DNA of 42,106 bases from a bacterium (GCA_030691545.1 JAUYEE010000348.1:1-42106), one strand, 5' to 3'. Positions 8,932 to 19,260 are shown, counted from the stretch's first letter. Notes: generated by a model from the letters alone, not told the origin. A program made the numbers and translations.

Positions 8932-9330
8932 CTCATTAACCCTCCTACATTTCATCCGCGAAATGCGACCAGCCGGCCATAGCTGGAACGAAAACCCAGT
9001 GTTTCAGTCCGCCTGCAATGCACGCTGCTCCATGGTATCAAAAGTCGCTGCGCTGAGCGAGGAGGTTCATCTTCCGAGGTGAATTCATCTGACGGGGCTG
9101 CCTCTCGCCCTCACATTTCTCGCACTCTCCCCTACTCTGTTTCTGCCCTTCGGCGATGATTTCACCAACGCGGAATGCTGCGGAGACCCTTTGCGTCAGC
9201 CTCGATCGCAAGATTAGCGTTGAAAAGCAGGTTGGGCTTCCTTACCATTCGCAGCATCATGGAAGCCGCCACATTGAGGATGTGCGGCCGCGCGCAGCAC
9301 CTTTTTCTCGCACAGGAAGGAGTTATGCCA
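8932..9330. other. Divergent spacer between PfpI and the toroid glycosidase-like gene
   Basis: About 400 bases hold the PfpI ribosome binding site (8941-8948) and the glycosidase ribosome binding site (9314-9322). An open frame in phase with the glycosidase extends up to 9175, but the added residues look unlike the family and have no signal peptide. I saw no convincing promoter or repeat. Confidence 0.55.
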
Positions 9331-10767
9331 ATGGCGAGACCGTATCACGGAGTACGACAGGCTGCCAGCCTGTCCCACCACCGCTTTTACGTCCCCGAGG
9401 ACCCACAGTACTCGATCTTCGAGAGCGTGAAAGATGCCGTACGATTTGTGGTCAACTGCAGTCTCGAGGAATATCAGGGAAACCTCCGCTGCAAGTCAAC
9501 GTTCGTGGACTACCTTGGTCGGCCGCAGCCGTGGCATCCCTTCGGCTGTGTGGAAGGAGTTGGCTGGGCAGCCAATGCCGTTGGGGGCGCCTGGGAACTG
9601 TACCGGTTTGGACGGTTCACGAGAGACACGAGAATCATGGAGATCGCCCTGTCCGTTCTCCGACACTGTCTCGACAGCGGCTTTGTGAACTACGAAACGG
9701 GATTCATCATTCCCTATCGCGACACCCGCAATGACAAGCTTTACCTGAACTACCTTCATTCGGACAAGCACAATCTCTGGATTTGTCCAGGGTCCGCGGC
9801 GAAAGTGGCGTACCAGTTTCTCTTGTTCAGCGACCTGATTTCGGAGGATGGCTTGAGGCAAAGAATGAGACAAATCGCCGTCCGCCACGCGAAGTGGATT
9901 GCGCATACGCTTGACCCTCTCCCGAACGGATGGTTTCCTCGCAGATGTACGCCGGAGGGGAAAGTCTATCCTTTTCGACACGACAACCTGACAATGCCCG
10001 ACCCGATGTCCGATTGCAGCGCGGACGGGCTGTACATCATCCAGTTCATGGCCGGACTAACCGAAAGGGGGCTTGGGGATTATCGTGACCTCATTCGCCA
10101 GAAAGTGAACGTCTTCATCAAAAACGGGGGCTTCTACGGCAGCATCAATCACGACACCTATGATGACGACGAGAATGTCGCTCATGCCGTCGCCTTCCGC
10201 GTCCTGCGCATAGCTGGGAGGCTGCTGAAATCGCAAAGGGTAACGGATTTCGCGTATCGCAGCTCGCTTGACGGTCTGAGGAAGTTTGAAATGGCCGAAG
10301 ACCGGAACGGCGTAGCCACAAAAGGACTCCTCTACATGGAGGAGACGTGGAACACCGCGTACATGTGGGAGAACGCGGAAGCCGCCCAGGCGTATCTCGA
10401 AGCGTACGAGGATACGCGCCGGAGGACTTACCTGAATAAGGCGTTGACGATTCTTCACGCCACTGCCCGGCATCGCCATCGGCGAACCGGCTTTCTCACG
10501 GAAGGCGTTGATTGGGACAACCGGGTCGGCTCCCAACATCATGTTCGGGGAAAAAAGTACGCCCCCATCCGCTACACCGAACCTTTCCTCAACCACCTTC
10601 ACGTCGCGGAGCCTACCCTTTGTTACCTCGAGAATTTCGCGGACGTCTCGTTTCGTGACCCCGAAGGCGTTCCTTTGTTCGGTTCTCGCGATGGAAAGCC
10701 AATCCCGCGGTTCTCGTTGAAAATCCGTGTCTCCGCCCCTCGCAGGCGGGAAAGACGCTCGGCTTAA
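9331..10767 (+). CDS. Alpha/alpha-toroid (six-hairpin) glycosidase-like protein
   Basis: The protein has 478 aa from the ATG at 9331, which lies 8 bases after GGAG; an ATG at 9325 is too close to it. No signal peptide is seen, so it is probably cytoplasmic. The sequence alternates amphipathic helices with aromatic loops (VEGVGWAANAVGGAWELYRFGRFT, SADGLYIIQFMAGL, WNTAYMWENAEAAQAYLEAY), the pattern of six-hairpin glycosidases, epimerases and lyases. It cannot be assigned to a GH family by eye. It ends 4 bases inside the convergent sodium:solute symporter gene, which may import its substrate. Codons 9-16 (RQAASLSH) come from a palindromic element at 9356-9374. Alternatives are a polysaccharide lyase or a sugar epimerase. 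Confidence 0.75.
   Translation: MARPYHGVRQAASLSHHRFYVPEDPQYSIFESVKDAVRFVVNCSLEEYQGNLRCKSTFVDYLGRPQPWHPFGCVEGVGWAANAVGGAWELYRFGRFTRDTRIMEIALSVLRHCLDSGFVNYETGFIIPYRDTRNDKLYLNYLHSDKHNLWICPGSAAKVAYQFLLFSDLISEDGLRQRMRQIAVRHAKWIAHTLDPLPNGWFPRRCTPEGKVYPFRHDNLTMPDPMSDCSADGLYIIQFMAGLTERGLGDYRDLIRQKVNVFIKNGGFYGSINHDTYDDDENVAHAVAFRVLRIAGRLLKSQRVTDFAYRSSLDGLRKFEMAEDRNGVATKGLLYMEETWNTAYMWENAEAAQAYLEAYEDTRRRTYLNKALTILHATARHRHRRTGFLTEGVDWDNRVGSQHHVRGKKYAPIRYTEPFLNHLHVAEPTLCYLENFADVSFRDPEGVPLFGSRDGKPIPRFSLKIRVSAPRRRERRSA
9356..9374 (+). repeat. In-frame palindrome in the start of the toroid glycosidase-like gene
   Basis: GACAGGCT and AGCCTGTC form a perfect 8-bp stem around GCC, directly followed by CCAC. 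It lies within the first 15 codons and is read through in frame. It belongs to a different repeat family from the one at 3385-3407. Confidence 0.7.
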
Positions 10768-12548
10768 TCCCGCGGCAGATTCCGGTACCAGGTGAAATAC
10801 AGCACGATTGCACACGCCCCGCTGACACCGAGCAGCGTGAAAACCGTCGAGAACTTGTGGAGCACAATTGTCACCGCCGCCATGTACAGGCAAGTAATGA
10901 AGATAATGCCCAGAAATGTGTTCAAAATCTCGATGCCGAAACGGCAATCCTTCTTGAAACCCGGAAACTTCTCCCCCACTGACCTCGCCACGGGACGCCA
11001 CAATCCGCCCGGCTGGACCACCTTATAAAAATGATCGAGAACCGACTGGTCTGTCGGCTTCGTCAAAAATGTTCCCAGAAGCGAAAACAGCAGCGACGCC
11101 GAGGCGATCACGGGAAACATCCTTGTCTCCTGCCAGTGCGGGAAGCAAAGGGTGACGAAAAACAAAACCGCTACGCCCCCCACCGTCCCCCACGTATAGC
11201 CCCATCCATTGAACCGCCACCAGTACCATCGCAGGAAATTCGGAATCAATGCCACTGCACCATACGCCATCATGATCCAGCGCCAGATTCCGGCAATCGT
11301 CTTCTGCCCCAGCCCGATGAGAATGGCTACCCCAACGACGAGAACTGACGCCGCATACCCCGCATAGACCAGCTCCCGCCCTCTCGCTGCCGGACGAAGG
11401 AATCGCTTGTAGAAATCTTCGACAACATACGACGCCGCCACGTTCACGGTCGAATCGAACGTGGACATGAACGCCGCAAAGAAACCTGCGAGAACCAGCC
11501 CCTTCAGCCCGATGGCAAATCGAATCCTTTGCAGGACCTCCGGCAGGACTCGCTCGGCATGCTCCACATCGAAAACAGGCTTGAGCATCATCAATCCGAG
11601 CACTGCAATACCCATGCTCATCGCCCATCGAGATAGAATGAGAATGCTCCATAGCCCTCCGGCTTTCGAGGCATCGCGAGCGCTTCTCGTCGAGAGAAAT
11701 GTCTGAAAATCGAAGAGCTGAGCTGGTCCCCCGGCGTTCAACACCAGCCCCTTGAGTATCCAGACCATCACGAAGGGCCCGAAAATGAGGACCGTGTCCC
11801 CTGCCAAAAACGGCATGTCCCAGGACGGCCACAGCGAATCCCATCCCTCTACGGCTTTCTCAGCAACGCTTGGCGGGCAGACCGACCGCCACCCTTCCGC
11901 AACCTTTTCCAGGACCGCCGGGAGGTCCAATTTTACGGACGCGAAGATGGCCAGCCCCGTCGCTGCGCCAGTGAGAATTACCGTTTGAGCGAGCTGTGTG
12001 ATCGCGACGCTGTACTGCCCTCCCAGGACAACGTAGAGCGTCGTCGCTCCGATAATGAGGATTCCGCAGATTTGTGGCGACCACCCGGGAAAGAAGACGG
12101 ACGCGAACGTCCCAATTCCCGTGAAGTCGTATGCGATCATGGAGACTGCAAAAAGAATCGCCATGAACGTCATCACGCCCCGCGCCGCCTCGCCTTCTCG
12201 CCCTGGCCCAAACCTCGTCCGCATCCATTGCGCCCCTGTGATGACCTTTGACCTTCGGACCCATTTCCCCGTGTAGCTCATCAGGAAGGCGCCCATCATG
12301 AACCCCCACAGCCAGTGCACCCACAGGCTCCGCACGCCGTACAGGTAGAAAAGGGAAATGACCCACATTGTCCCCGTCACATCGTACATAGATACCGACC
12401 CCGATACGGACAGAAGCCACCACGGCAAACGACGGTCCGCCAGGAAATAGCTTTCGTCGCTTTCGCCCGCCCGCCGGCGCAACAGGAATCCGACGGCGAC
12501 CATCGAGCCGATGTAAATAAACACGATGAGCTGGTCAATAATGTGCAT
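10764..12548 (-). CDS. Sodium:solute symporter (SSS) family protein
   Basis: The protein has 594 aa from the ATG at 12548, preceded by GGGAGAGG 6 bases upstream; an earlier in-frame start at 12653 would add residues unlike the family. It has about 13-14 hydrophobic segments, starting DQLIVFIYIGSMVAVGFLL. The SSS hallmarks are YFLADRRLPWWLL and the TM1 segment SVSMYDVTGTMW that contributes to the sodium site. A later segment, FFAAFMSTFDSTVNVAASYVVEDFYKRF, matches the typical serine/threonine-rich helix followed by D-Y/F-Y. It would couple sodium entry to uptake of a sugar or similar small solute across the inner membrane. Its stop overlaps the stop of the convergent glycosidase-like gene by 4 bases, which suggests a functional pair although on opposite strands. 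Confidence 0.93.
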   Translation of the reverse strand: MHIIDQLIVFIYIGSMVAVGFLLRRRAGESDESYFLADRRLPWWLLSVSGSVSMYDVTGTMWVISLFYLYGVRSLWVHWLWGFMMGAFLMSYTGKWVRRSKVITGAQWMRTRFGPGREGEAARGVMTFMAILFAVSMIAYDFTGIGTFASVFFPGWSPQICGILIIGATTLYVVLGGQYSVAITQLAQTVILTGAATGLAIFASVKLDLPAVLEKVAEGWRSVCPPSVAEKAVEGWDSLWPSWDMPFLAGDTVLIFGPFVMVWILKGLVLNAGGPAQLFDFQTFLSTRSARDASKAGGLWSILILSRWAMSMGIAVLGLMMLKPVFDVEHAERVLPEVLQRIRFAIGLKGLVLAGFFAAFMSTFDSTVNVAASYVVEDFYKRFLRPAARGRELVYAGYAASVLVVGVAILIGLGQKTIAGIWRWIMMAYGAVALIPNFLRWYWWRFNGWGYTWGTVGGVAVLFFVTLCFPHWQETRMFPVIASASLLFSLLGTFLTKPTDQSVLDHFYKVVQPGGLWRPVARSVGEKFPGFKKDCRFGIEILNTFLGIIFITCLYMAAVTIVLHKFSTVFTLLGVSGACAIVLYFTWYRNLPRD

Positions 12549-12654
12549 GAACCTCTCCCATTTCAGAGTGCGGTCACCTGACGAAAAGTCTTCGGTTGAG
12601 CGCGGTTTCCCAGACCACCTCCGCCGGGAAGCCGCTACACCGGTTGAGGACACG

Positions 12655-12684
12655 TTGCCATTCCGATTATGAAGATGATATTGT
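12655..12684 (+). promoter_or_regulatory. Possible sigma-70 promoter of xylF
   Basis: TTGCCA (12655-12660) and TATTGT (12679-12684) are 18 bases apart, predicting a start near 12691, about 29 bases before the ATG at 12720. The spacer is shared with the divergent symporter gene, for which I see no clear promoter. Confidence 0.4.
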
Positions 12685-12719
12685 ATCCGTGCACAAGAAA
12701 AAGGAAAGGGTTAGTTGCC

Positions 12720-13793
12720 ATGAACAAAAGCAAAACTTGTTTTTGTCTAATTTCGCTGAGCTTACTCGTCGCCCTGATGTGCGCCTCTGGCTGTGGGAGA
12801 AAAAAGGACCAAGAAATCCTTATCGGGCTTTCGTTGGACACCCTGGCCGTGGAACGCTGGCAGAGGGATGCGGACCTGTTCAGAGAAAGGGCAGAGCAGC
12901 TCGGAGCGAAAGTGCTGGTTCAGTCCGCCAACGGAGACCCTGCCGTGCAGAACGAACAGGCAGAGAACATGCTGACCCGCGGCGTGGACGTGCTGGTGGT
13001 TGTTCCCCAGAACGCTGAGACCTCGGCGGTGATCGTCGAGTCGGCCCACAAGCAGAAACCGAAGGTCCCTGTCATCGGTTATGACAGAGTTATCCGCAAC
13101 TGCGACCTCGATGTGTACATATCCTTCGACAACGTGCGCGTCGGGGAGCTCCAGGCGGAGTATCTCGTTCGGAAGGCGCCGAAGGGAAACTACTTTCTGC
13201 TTGGCGGCGCCCCCACTGACGAGAACTCAAAACAACTGCGCCAGGGACAGTTGAATGTCCTCCAGCCACGCTTCGACCGCGGCGACATCAAGGACATGGG
13301 GAGACAGTGGTGCAGGGACTGGGACCCCCTCGAAGCCCTGCACCATATCGAGAACGCCCTGACCCGCCTCAACAATCAGGTTGACGCCATTGTGGCCTCC
13401 AACGACGGCACCGGGGGAGGAGCCGTCGAGGCGCTCAGAGCACAGAAACTTGCAGGAAAGGTCGCCGTATCCGGCCAGGACGCAGACTTAGCCGCCTGTC
13501 AGAGAATTGTCGAGGGAACACAGACGATGACCGTTTACAAACCCATCAAGCGGTTGGCGTATCGAGCTGCCGAAATCGCTGTCGCGATGGCCAAAGGAGA
13601 GGAAATCGGGGCGACGACCCGCACAGTCTTCAATGGTAAGAAAAATGTCCCCTCGGTCCTCCTTGAACCCATTGCCGTGGACAGGGACAACCTGTACGAA
13701 GCCGTCATCAAAGACGGCTACCACAAGGTTGAAGAAGTTTACCGAAACGTCCCGCGAGACCAGTGGCCGAAGCCGTCCGGCGGTTCTCAGTGA
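12720..13793 (+). CDS. xylF: D-xylose-type ABC transporter substrate-binding lipoprotein
   Basis: This 357-aa protein starts at the ATG at 12720 after AAGGAAAGGG. A signal peptide ends at a lipobox-like ASGC, so it is probably a lipoprotein. The mature part closely follows E. coli XylF through most of its length: LAVERWQRDADLF, VLVQSANGDPAVQ, ENMLTRGVDVLVVVPQNAE, GYDRVIRNCDLDVYISFDN, VGELQAEYL, GNYFLLGG, VASNDGTGGGAVEAL and SGQDADLAACQRI. These include the residues that line the xylose pocket in the family (W in ERWQRD, D in the YDR segment, ND and D in the last segments). It delivers xylose or a close analogue to the permease. XylH follows after 227 bases, but no ATPase gene lies between. 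Confidence 0.93.
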   Translation: MNKSKTCFCLISLSLLVALMCASGCGRKKDQEILIGLSLDTLAVERWQRDADLFRERAEQLGAKVLVQSANGDPAVQNEQAENMLTRGVDVLVVVPQNAETSAVIVESAHKQKPKVPVIGYDRVIRNCDLDVYISFDNVRVGELQAEYLVRKAPKGNYFLLGGAPTDENSKQLRQGQLNVLQPRFDRGDIKDMGRQWCRDWDPLEALHHIENALTRLNNQVDAIVASNDGTGGGAVEALRAQKLAGKVAVSGQDADLAACQRIVEGTQTMTVYKPIKRLAYRAAEIAVAMAKGEEIGATTRTVFNGKKNVPSVLLEPIAVDRDNLYEAVIKDGYHKVEEVYRNVPRDQWPKPSGGSQ

Positions 13794-14020
13794 AAAGGGC
13801 AGTGTCCCACGCCAGCCCCTCTGTTTCCCTGATTGAGCGGCGACTCTCCCCCTCCCTCGTGGGACTCGGCCAATGAAACATTCGCCAGGCAATTCTTCCG
13901 CCGAACATTTTGTTGCCGGATTGCCCTGCGGCGGGTAGGATTCTCGGCGCCGCGGGAATCCGGTTGCTCTCGTCGGCCTCAGGTCGGCTACTTGTTTCCC
14001 ACTGACGACAAGACGGGCAG

Positions 14021-15142
14021 ATGAAGCTCAAAGTTGACGTTCGCACCTATACAATGGTTGCGGCTCTCATCACCATTTGGGTGATGTTTTATCTGCTTGA
14101 GCCGACGTTTCTGCGCGCAAGAAACCTGTCGAACCTTGCGCGACAGATGTCGGAGACAGGCATCCTGGCTATTGGAATGGTCTATGTGATTGTCTCGGGA
14201 AACATAGACCTGTCGGTGGGCTCCCTGGCTGGGTTGACCGGCGGCATCGCCGCGATGGTGAACGTGTGGGCAAACCAGGGTTCGTCTGCCTCCGTAGGCG
14301 GAGCGGTAATCGCGGGGTTGGTGGCTGGCACGTTGCAGGGGGTTATCGTTGCGTACCGACGCATCCCGGCATTTATCGTGACACTCGGTGGACTGATGGC
14401 CTTCCGCGGGACACTCTGGGCGGCAACGAAGGCCAAATCCATCCCCCTCAGGCCGGGATTCTTCAAGGATATCGGAAAAGGCTACCTCCCCCAGGTGTGG
14501 GGATGGGTATTCGCCGGAGCGGTTGTGAGCTGCATCGTGTTCAGCGCGGTCAAGCGAGCGCGCCAGTTTCGCAAGTTCCGTGGCGAGGCGTTCATCGAAA
14601 AGCCCGGCCTGGCGAGGTCCGCTATCCTGGCTGCTCTTACAGTGCTTTTCGTTTTCGTCATGAGCAGTTACGAGGGGGTGTCGTATCCCGTCCTGATTCT
14701 CGTCGCGCTCTCCGCACTTTTGCACGTGCTCTCCAGGCGAACGCGGTTTGGCCGCCACGTGTACGCCATCGGAGGAAACCCGGAGGCAGCGCGCCTCTCG
14801 GGAATCAACGTGCGAAAGAACATTCTGGCGGTCTTCATGCTGATGGGATTTCTGTCGGCGGTAGCTGGCGTCGTCATGACGTCTCGCCTGGCCTGTTCTT
14901 CCTCGACCACCGGTCAGCTCATGGAATTAAATGCCATAGCCGCTTGCGTGATCGGGGGATGCAGCCTGATGGGGGGCAGAGGCAAAATCTCCGGCGCCAT
15001 TCTCGGAGCCCTCATCATGTCGAGCCTCGACAACGGACTGAGCCTCCAGAATGTGGACATTGCATATCAGTACATCATCAAGGGTTTTGCTTTGGTGATA
15101 GCCGTGTCCATAGACGTTGCCAGCAAGCGGAGAAATGGTTGA
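14021..15142 (+). CDS. xylH: D-xylose-type ABC transporter permease
   Basis: This 373-aa integral membrane protein of the BPD_transp_2 family has about ten hydrophobic segments. Diagnostic stretches are [73 protein letters not shown] (the cytoplasmic loop that contacts the ATPase), [24 protein letters not shown] and [20 protein letters not shown]. It matches XylH in length and order. It forms the membrane channel for the sugar bound by XylF. The ATPase XylG, usually encoded between xylF and xylH, is missing from this position and from the whole window. The sigma-54 activator gene begins 45 bases after the stop, so the two could share a transcript. Confidence 0.92.
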   Translation: MKLKVDVRTYTMVAALITIWVMFYLLEPTFLRARNLSNLARQMSETGILAIGMVYVIVSGNIDLSVGSLAGLTGGIAAMVNVWANQGSSASVGGAVIAGLVAGTLQGVIVAYRRIPAFIVTLGGLMAFRGTLWAATKAKSIPLRPGFFKDIGKGYLPQVWGWVFAGAVVSCIVFSAVKRARQFRKFRGEAFIEKPGLARSAILAALTVLFVFVMSSYEGVSYPVLILVALSALLHVLSRRTRFGRHVYAIGGNPEAARLSGINVRKNILAVFMLMGFLSAVAGVVMTSRLACSSSTTGQLMELNAIAACVIGGCSLMGGRGKISGAILGALIMSSLDNGLSLQNVDIAYQYIIKGFALVIAVSIDVASKRRNG

Positions 15143-15187
15143 CATGTCCACCGGCGGACATCCCGGCGCACAATACCGGAGCCTGTA

Positions 15188-16594
<1,407 letters not shown>

Positions 16595-16713
16595 CCGTGC
16601 ACATCCGCACCTGTGAGAATTTCCTCTTCTTGCCTCGTCCCTCAGCGGAACCCTGAGCGCCTCTCAGGAAGTTACATCAATGTTTGCTCCCGGCTCGTGC
16701 GAAAGAATCGGGA

Positions 16714-16742
16714 CCCCCGAGTGAAAAAAGGTTCACTGGGGG
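16714..16742 (+). promoter_or_regulatory. Palindrome likely to be the enhancer (UAS) of the sigma-54 promoter
   Basis: AGTGAA (16720-16725) and TTCACT (16732-16737) form a perfect dyad around AAAAGG, flanked by CCCCC (16714-16718) and GGGGG (16738-16742). A further GTGAA half-site lies at 16756-16760. The centre is about 76 bases before the predicted transcription start, a normal distance for an NtrC-type dimer site. No T-run follows, which argues against a plain terminator of the activator gene. Confidence 0.55.
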
Positions 16743-16778
16743 CGTCCACGCGTCCGTGAAGGAGCCGTTCTGCCAGCC

Positions 16779-16794
16779 TGGCATCCATCTTGCA
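16779..16794 (+). promoter_or_regulatory. Sigma-54 (-24/-12) promoter
   Basis: TGGCATCCATCTTGCA matches the sigma-54 consensus TGGCAC-N5-TTGCA except at one position of the first block, and has the invariant GG (16780-16781) and GC (16792-16793) separated by exactly 10 bases. Transcription would begin near 16804, leaving about 55 bases before the ATG at 16860. It lies directly downstream of a sigma-54 activator gene. Confidence 0.8.
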
Positions 16795-16859
16795 TTACAC
16801 AAACACGTTTTTCGAGAGCGGTACACAATAACAAAACAATGAAACGATGAGGACCAAGG

Positions 16860-17219
16860 ATGAAAGCAAAGAAAGGCGATAAGCACGTCACCATTACAGG
16901 AACCGTTATTCCAACCGATTGGGATAAGGATGGGAAAGTGGCAGAGGTGGCGCTCTCGACTCCGGCGGAGGACGAATACACAGTCACAAACAACTTGCTG
17001 GGGCAGGAACTCCTGCAATTCGTCGGGGCCAGGGTTGTCGCCACAGGGACTGTCACGGAGGACGAACACTGGAGCAGGCGCATCACCCTGAATAGCTACG
17101 AAACGCTGGAGGACGACGAGCAAGGCGAAGAAGGGGAGTATCTCGACGACGAGGAGGAGTATTACGACGAAGAGCAGTTCGATGGCAAGAAACTGTTCGA
17201 GGCACAAGAGGAGTGGTAG
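16860..17219 (+). CDS. Small acidic protein with a beta-rich (OB-like) N-terminal domain, sigma-54 controlled
   Basis: This 119-aa protein starts at the ATG at 16860, 7 bases after GAGG. Residues about 7-83 read as a small beta-barrel, OB-like by pattern (VTITGTVIPTDWDKDGKV, EYTVTNNLLGQELLQFVGARVVATGTVTED, SRRITLNSYE). Residues 84-119 are a strongly acidic, tyrosine-containing tail (DDEQGEEGEYLDDEEEYYDEEQ). There is no signal peptide or membrane segment. I do not recognise a named family. The gene sits alone behind a sigma-54 promoter and palindrome and follows the activator gene. The acidic tail could be a DNA mimic or a calcium or protein contact; that is a guess from composition only. Confidence 0.8.
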   Translation: MKAKKGDKHVTITGTVIPTDWDKDGKVAEVALSTPAEDEYTVTNNLLGQELLQFVGARVVATGTVTEDEHWSRRITLNSYETLEDDEQGEEGEYLDDEEEYYDEEQFDGKKLFEAQEEW

Positions 17220-17312
17220 CCGGCAAGAAAGTGTTGCCCCATTTGATGAGGAGAAGGCCTCGCCCGGCACGAAAAGCTGAATTCGGCTGCGCGGCCAGGG
17301 ACGCCCTTAAAA

Positions 17313-17333
17313 CGGCCCTGCCCTGCAGGGCCG
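17313..17333. repeat. Perfect 9-bp hairpin in the spacer before the nitroreductase gene
   Basis: CGGCCCTGC and GCAGGGCCG pair perfectly around a CCT loop. It lies in a 253-base spacer after the acidic-protein gene and could end that transcript, but no T-run follows. It may instead be another REP-type element. Confidence 0.45.
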
Positions 17334-17472
17334 CGTCACAGTTTGACCTGTGCCCCGCAAATGCAGCCACACCCGGAAGTTCCTGCCTCTTTCCCGAAGG
17401 CACCCGCTTGGTGTAAGATGATTCTAACAAGGCATTGCTAAACATCCCGATTTCCGTTAAGGAGCAGAAAAA

Positions 17473-18045
17473 ATGCAAGTGATCGAAGCCATCCGGAAAC
17501 GGAGGTCCATCAGACGATTCGAGCAGAAGCCTATACCGCTCGAGACTCTGAAGAAACTCGTTGATGCGGCGCGCGTCGCACCGTCCGCGGCCAACCTTCA
17601 GCCGCTCCACTACATCCTCGTCGTCAACGCGGACCTTCGGGAAAAGATTTTCCCTACGCTCACGTGGGCCGGGTATGTGGCGCCGAAAGGAACGCCGCCT
17701 CCCGGCGAAGAGCCGGTCGCTTACGTCATCATCCTCATCAACAAAGATGTCGCCCGTGAGGACTACCAACTGGACGCCGGCGCCGCCATCGAGAACCTCC
17801 TCTTAACCGCCGTCGAGGAAGGAATCGGTTCCTGCTGGCTCGGCGCCATTGACCGGCACACCATCCGCGAAATCCTCGATGTTAGCGAACTCTTCGAGAT
17901 CGAATCCGTCATAGCCCTCGGCTACCCGAGCGAAGAGCCGGTCGTGGAGACCATGAAAGACTCCATCGAGTACTGGAAGGACGATTCCGACCGCCTCCAC
18001 GTCCCCAAGCGCTCCCTTGAGGAAGTTCTCGAGATCAAAGAATAG
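17473..18045 (+). CDS. Nitroreductase family FMN oxidoreductase
   Basis: This 190-aa protein has AAGGAG 8 bases before the ATG. The N-terminus has the FMN phosphate-binding pattern RKRRSIRRF, followed by APSAANLQPLHYILV. The middle region NLLLTAVEEGIGSCWLGAIDR and the late segment IALGYPSEEPV are typical of the family. Members are homodimeric, cytoplasmic, flavin-containing NAD(P)H-dependent reductases of nitro compounds, quinones or flavins, or dehalogenase-like enzymes. The substrate is not readable. The length is slightly below the 200-220 aa of the best-studied members. It appears monocistronic, with a hairpin just after the stop. Confidence 0.92.
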   Translation: MQVIEAIRKRRSIRRFEQKPIPLETLKKLVDAARVAPSAANLQPLHYILVVNADLREKIFPTLTWAGYVAPKGTPPPGEEPVAYVIILINKDVAREDYQLDAGAAIENLLLTAVEEGIGSCWLGAIDRHTIREILDVSELFEIESVIALGYPSEEPVVETMKDSIEYWKDDSDRLHVPKRSLEEVLEIKE

Positions 18046-18070
18046 CATCCCCACAAAAGGGTCGGGATGC
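18045..18070 (+). terminator. Hairpin after the nitroreductase gene
   Basis: GCATCCC (18045-18051) and GGGATGC (18064-18070) pair perfectly with a 12-base loop, starting at the last base of the TAG stop codon (18043-18045). No T-run follows, so intrinsic termination is uncertain. Confidence 0.35.
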
Positions 18071-18116
18071 CGCCGGGGCAACAGCGGCAGCCTGTCGCGG
18101 GCATACATTTATCTCA

Positions 18117-18404
18117 ATGACGCCAAAATTCATCTGCGAGAAAATTGATGTTCAGTGCGAGGGCGTTCCTGCACAGCCATCGTCCTTTGTCTGGCAGAAG
18201 AAAGAGTATCGCGTGACGGCGGTCAAGCATTCCTATCAGGACTGGGGATTCGCCCGTTCCGCTCCAAAGAAGAACTGGCGCAGCCGCCGCCACCGCACGT
18301 ATTTCCACGTTCAGACCGAAGACGGGACGCTTTTCGAAATTTATCTCGACCGAGCGACTCGCGGCGAGCCCGCCTGGATTCTGCACAAAATCCTCTCGCC
18401 CTGA
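18117..18404 (+). CDS. DUF6504-type small protein
   Basis: This 95-aa protein matches the DUF6504 pattern: a leading strand with EKIDVQCEG, a P-x-x-F-x-W segment (PSSFVWQKKEYRV), HSYQDWGFAR, the basic motif NWRSRRHRTYFHVQTEDG, and FEIYLDRATRGEPAWILHKIL at the end. No signal peptide or membrane segment is present, and the ribosome binding site is weak. Family members are short single-domain proteins of unknown function; in some actinobacteria relatives lie near mutagenic repair genes, which is not the case here. Family identity rests on my recognition of the pattern. Confidence 0.75.
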   Translation: MTPKFICEKIDVQCEGVPAQPSSFVWQKKEYRVTAVKHSYQDWGFARSAPKKNWRSRRHRTYFHVQTEDGTLFEIYLDRATRGEPAWILHKILSP

Positions 18405-18477
18405 CTGAGCGTCTGTAGTATTATCTGGATATTGCACAAGCAACACCTCTTCTGAACTGCAACCGGGGGACATACAA

Positions 18478-19260
18478 TTGCTTTGGTCGTCCGCGACACG
18501 AGTTCTGCTGAGTGCTCTCTCATTTGGTCTCATCCTTGGGTCGTCCCTTTCTACGCAAGCCCAGGTCCACGAACAACACCCTTACCGCCAAATCATGCTC
18601 AGAACCAACGTCAAGGTCGAAAGCTCCCGGGACAAGGAGAGCAAATACCGCTACTCTGCCTGGGGCAATCTCTCCTCAAGCGACCGGCTCTACACGCAAA
18701 AGGTCCGCCTCGCTTTGACCATCACGAACGCCTCAGGCAAGGACCTCTCCGACCTATCGGTGGAGTACAGGGTCTATTCGCGAGACCTCGCGCGCGACAC
18801 GTATTCTGTTGCGGCACGCGGGGAGTTGCGGATTCCACGTATGGCGACAGGCGAGACAAGGACTCTCTTCACGGACCACGCCACGTCCGAGTACCGGCTC
18901 CGCTGGAACAGCCTCGTGAGAGGCGATCGCCTATCCCGCTCGGGCCAGAGATACGCAGGGTACGTTGTCTTCTATCGGGACGCCAGTGGCCCCATCTGCC
19001 GCGACGTCAGCAGCCAGGAATTGTATTCTGAATATGCGCGCGAACTGCGGGAAAGACAGAAGACAGAAGTTGCCGCGACCCCCGCCTCCAAAAAAGCCGG
19101 TCCCCTCCCCTACTCCACGGGCAACGACGTTTACGTGACCGAAACTGGACGGAAATTTCACCGCAAGGACTGTCGCTTCGTCAAGAAAGGCGCCCGGCCT
19201 TTGAGCCACGAGGAAGCGCTCAAGCTCGGCTATACGCCATGCTTGATATGCAAACCGTGA
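18478..19260 (+). CDS. Secreted protein with a C-terminal His/Cys mini-domain
   Basis: This 260-aa protein starts at TTG 18478 behind GGGGGA. The TTG start is chosen because it provides a signal peptide (VLLSALSFGLILGSSLSTQAQ) that the next ATG (18595) would lose. Residues about 40-190 look like a beta-sandwich (YTQKVRLALTITNASGKDLSDLSVEYRVYSRD), in the style of fibronectin-like extracellular modules. The last 45 residues (VYVTETGRKFHRKDCRF, GYTPCLICKP) match the small H-x3-C...C-x2-C domain often attached to secreted or competence-related proteins, probably metal-binding. No enzyme motif is visible. It stands alone in a plus-strand series. Confidence 0.8.
   Translation: MLWSSATRVLLSALSFGLILGSSLSTQAQVHEQHPYRQIMLRTNVKVESSRDKESKYRYSAWGNLSSSDRLYTQKVRLALTITNASGKDLSDLSVEYRVYSRDLARDTYSVAARGELRIPRMATGETRTLFTDHATSEYRLRWNSLVRGDRLSRSGQRYAGYVVFYRDASGPICRDVSSQELYSEYARELRERQKTEVAATPASKKAGPLPYSTGNDVYVTETGRKFHRKDCRFVKKGARPLSHEEALKLGYTPCLICKP

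Noticed and set aside
17396..17413. Second sigma-54 promoter before the nitroreductase gene
   Set aside because: A GGCACCCGCTTGG stretch resembles the -24/-12 box, but the spacing is one base short and the GC of the -12 element is missing.
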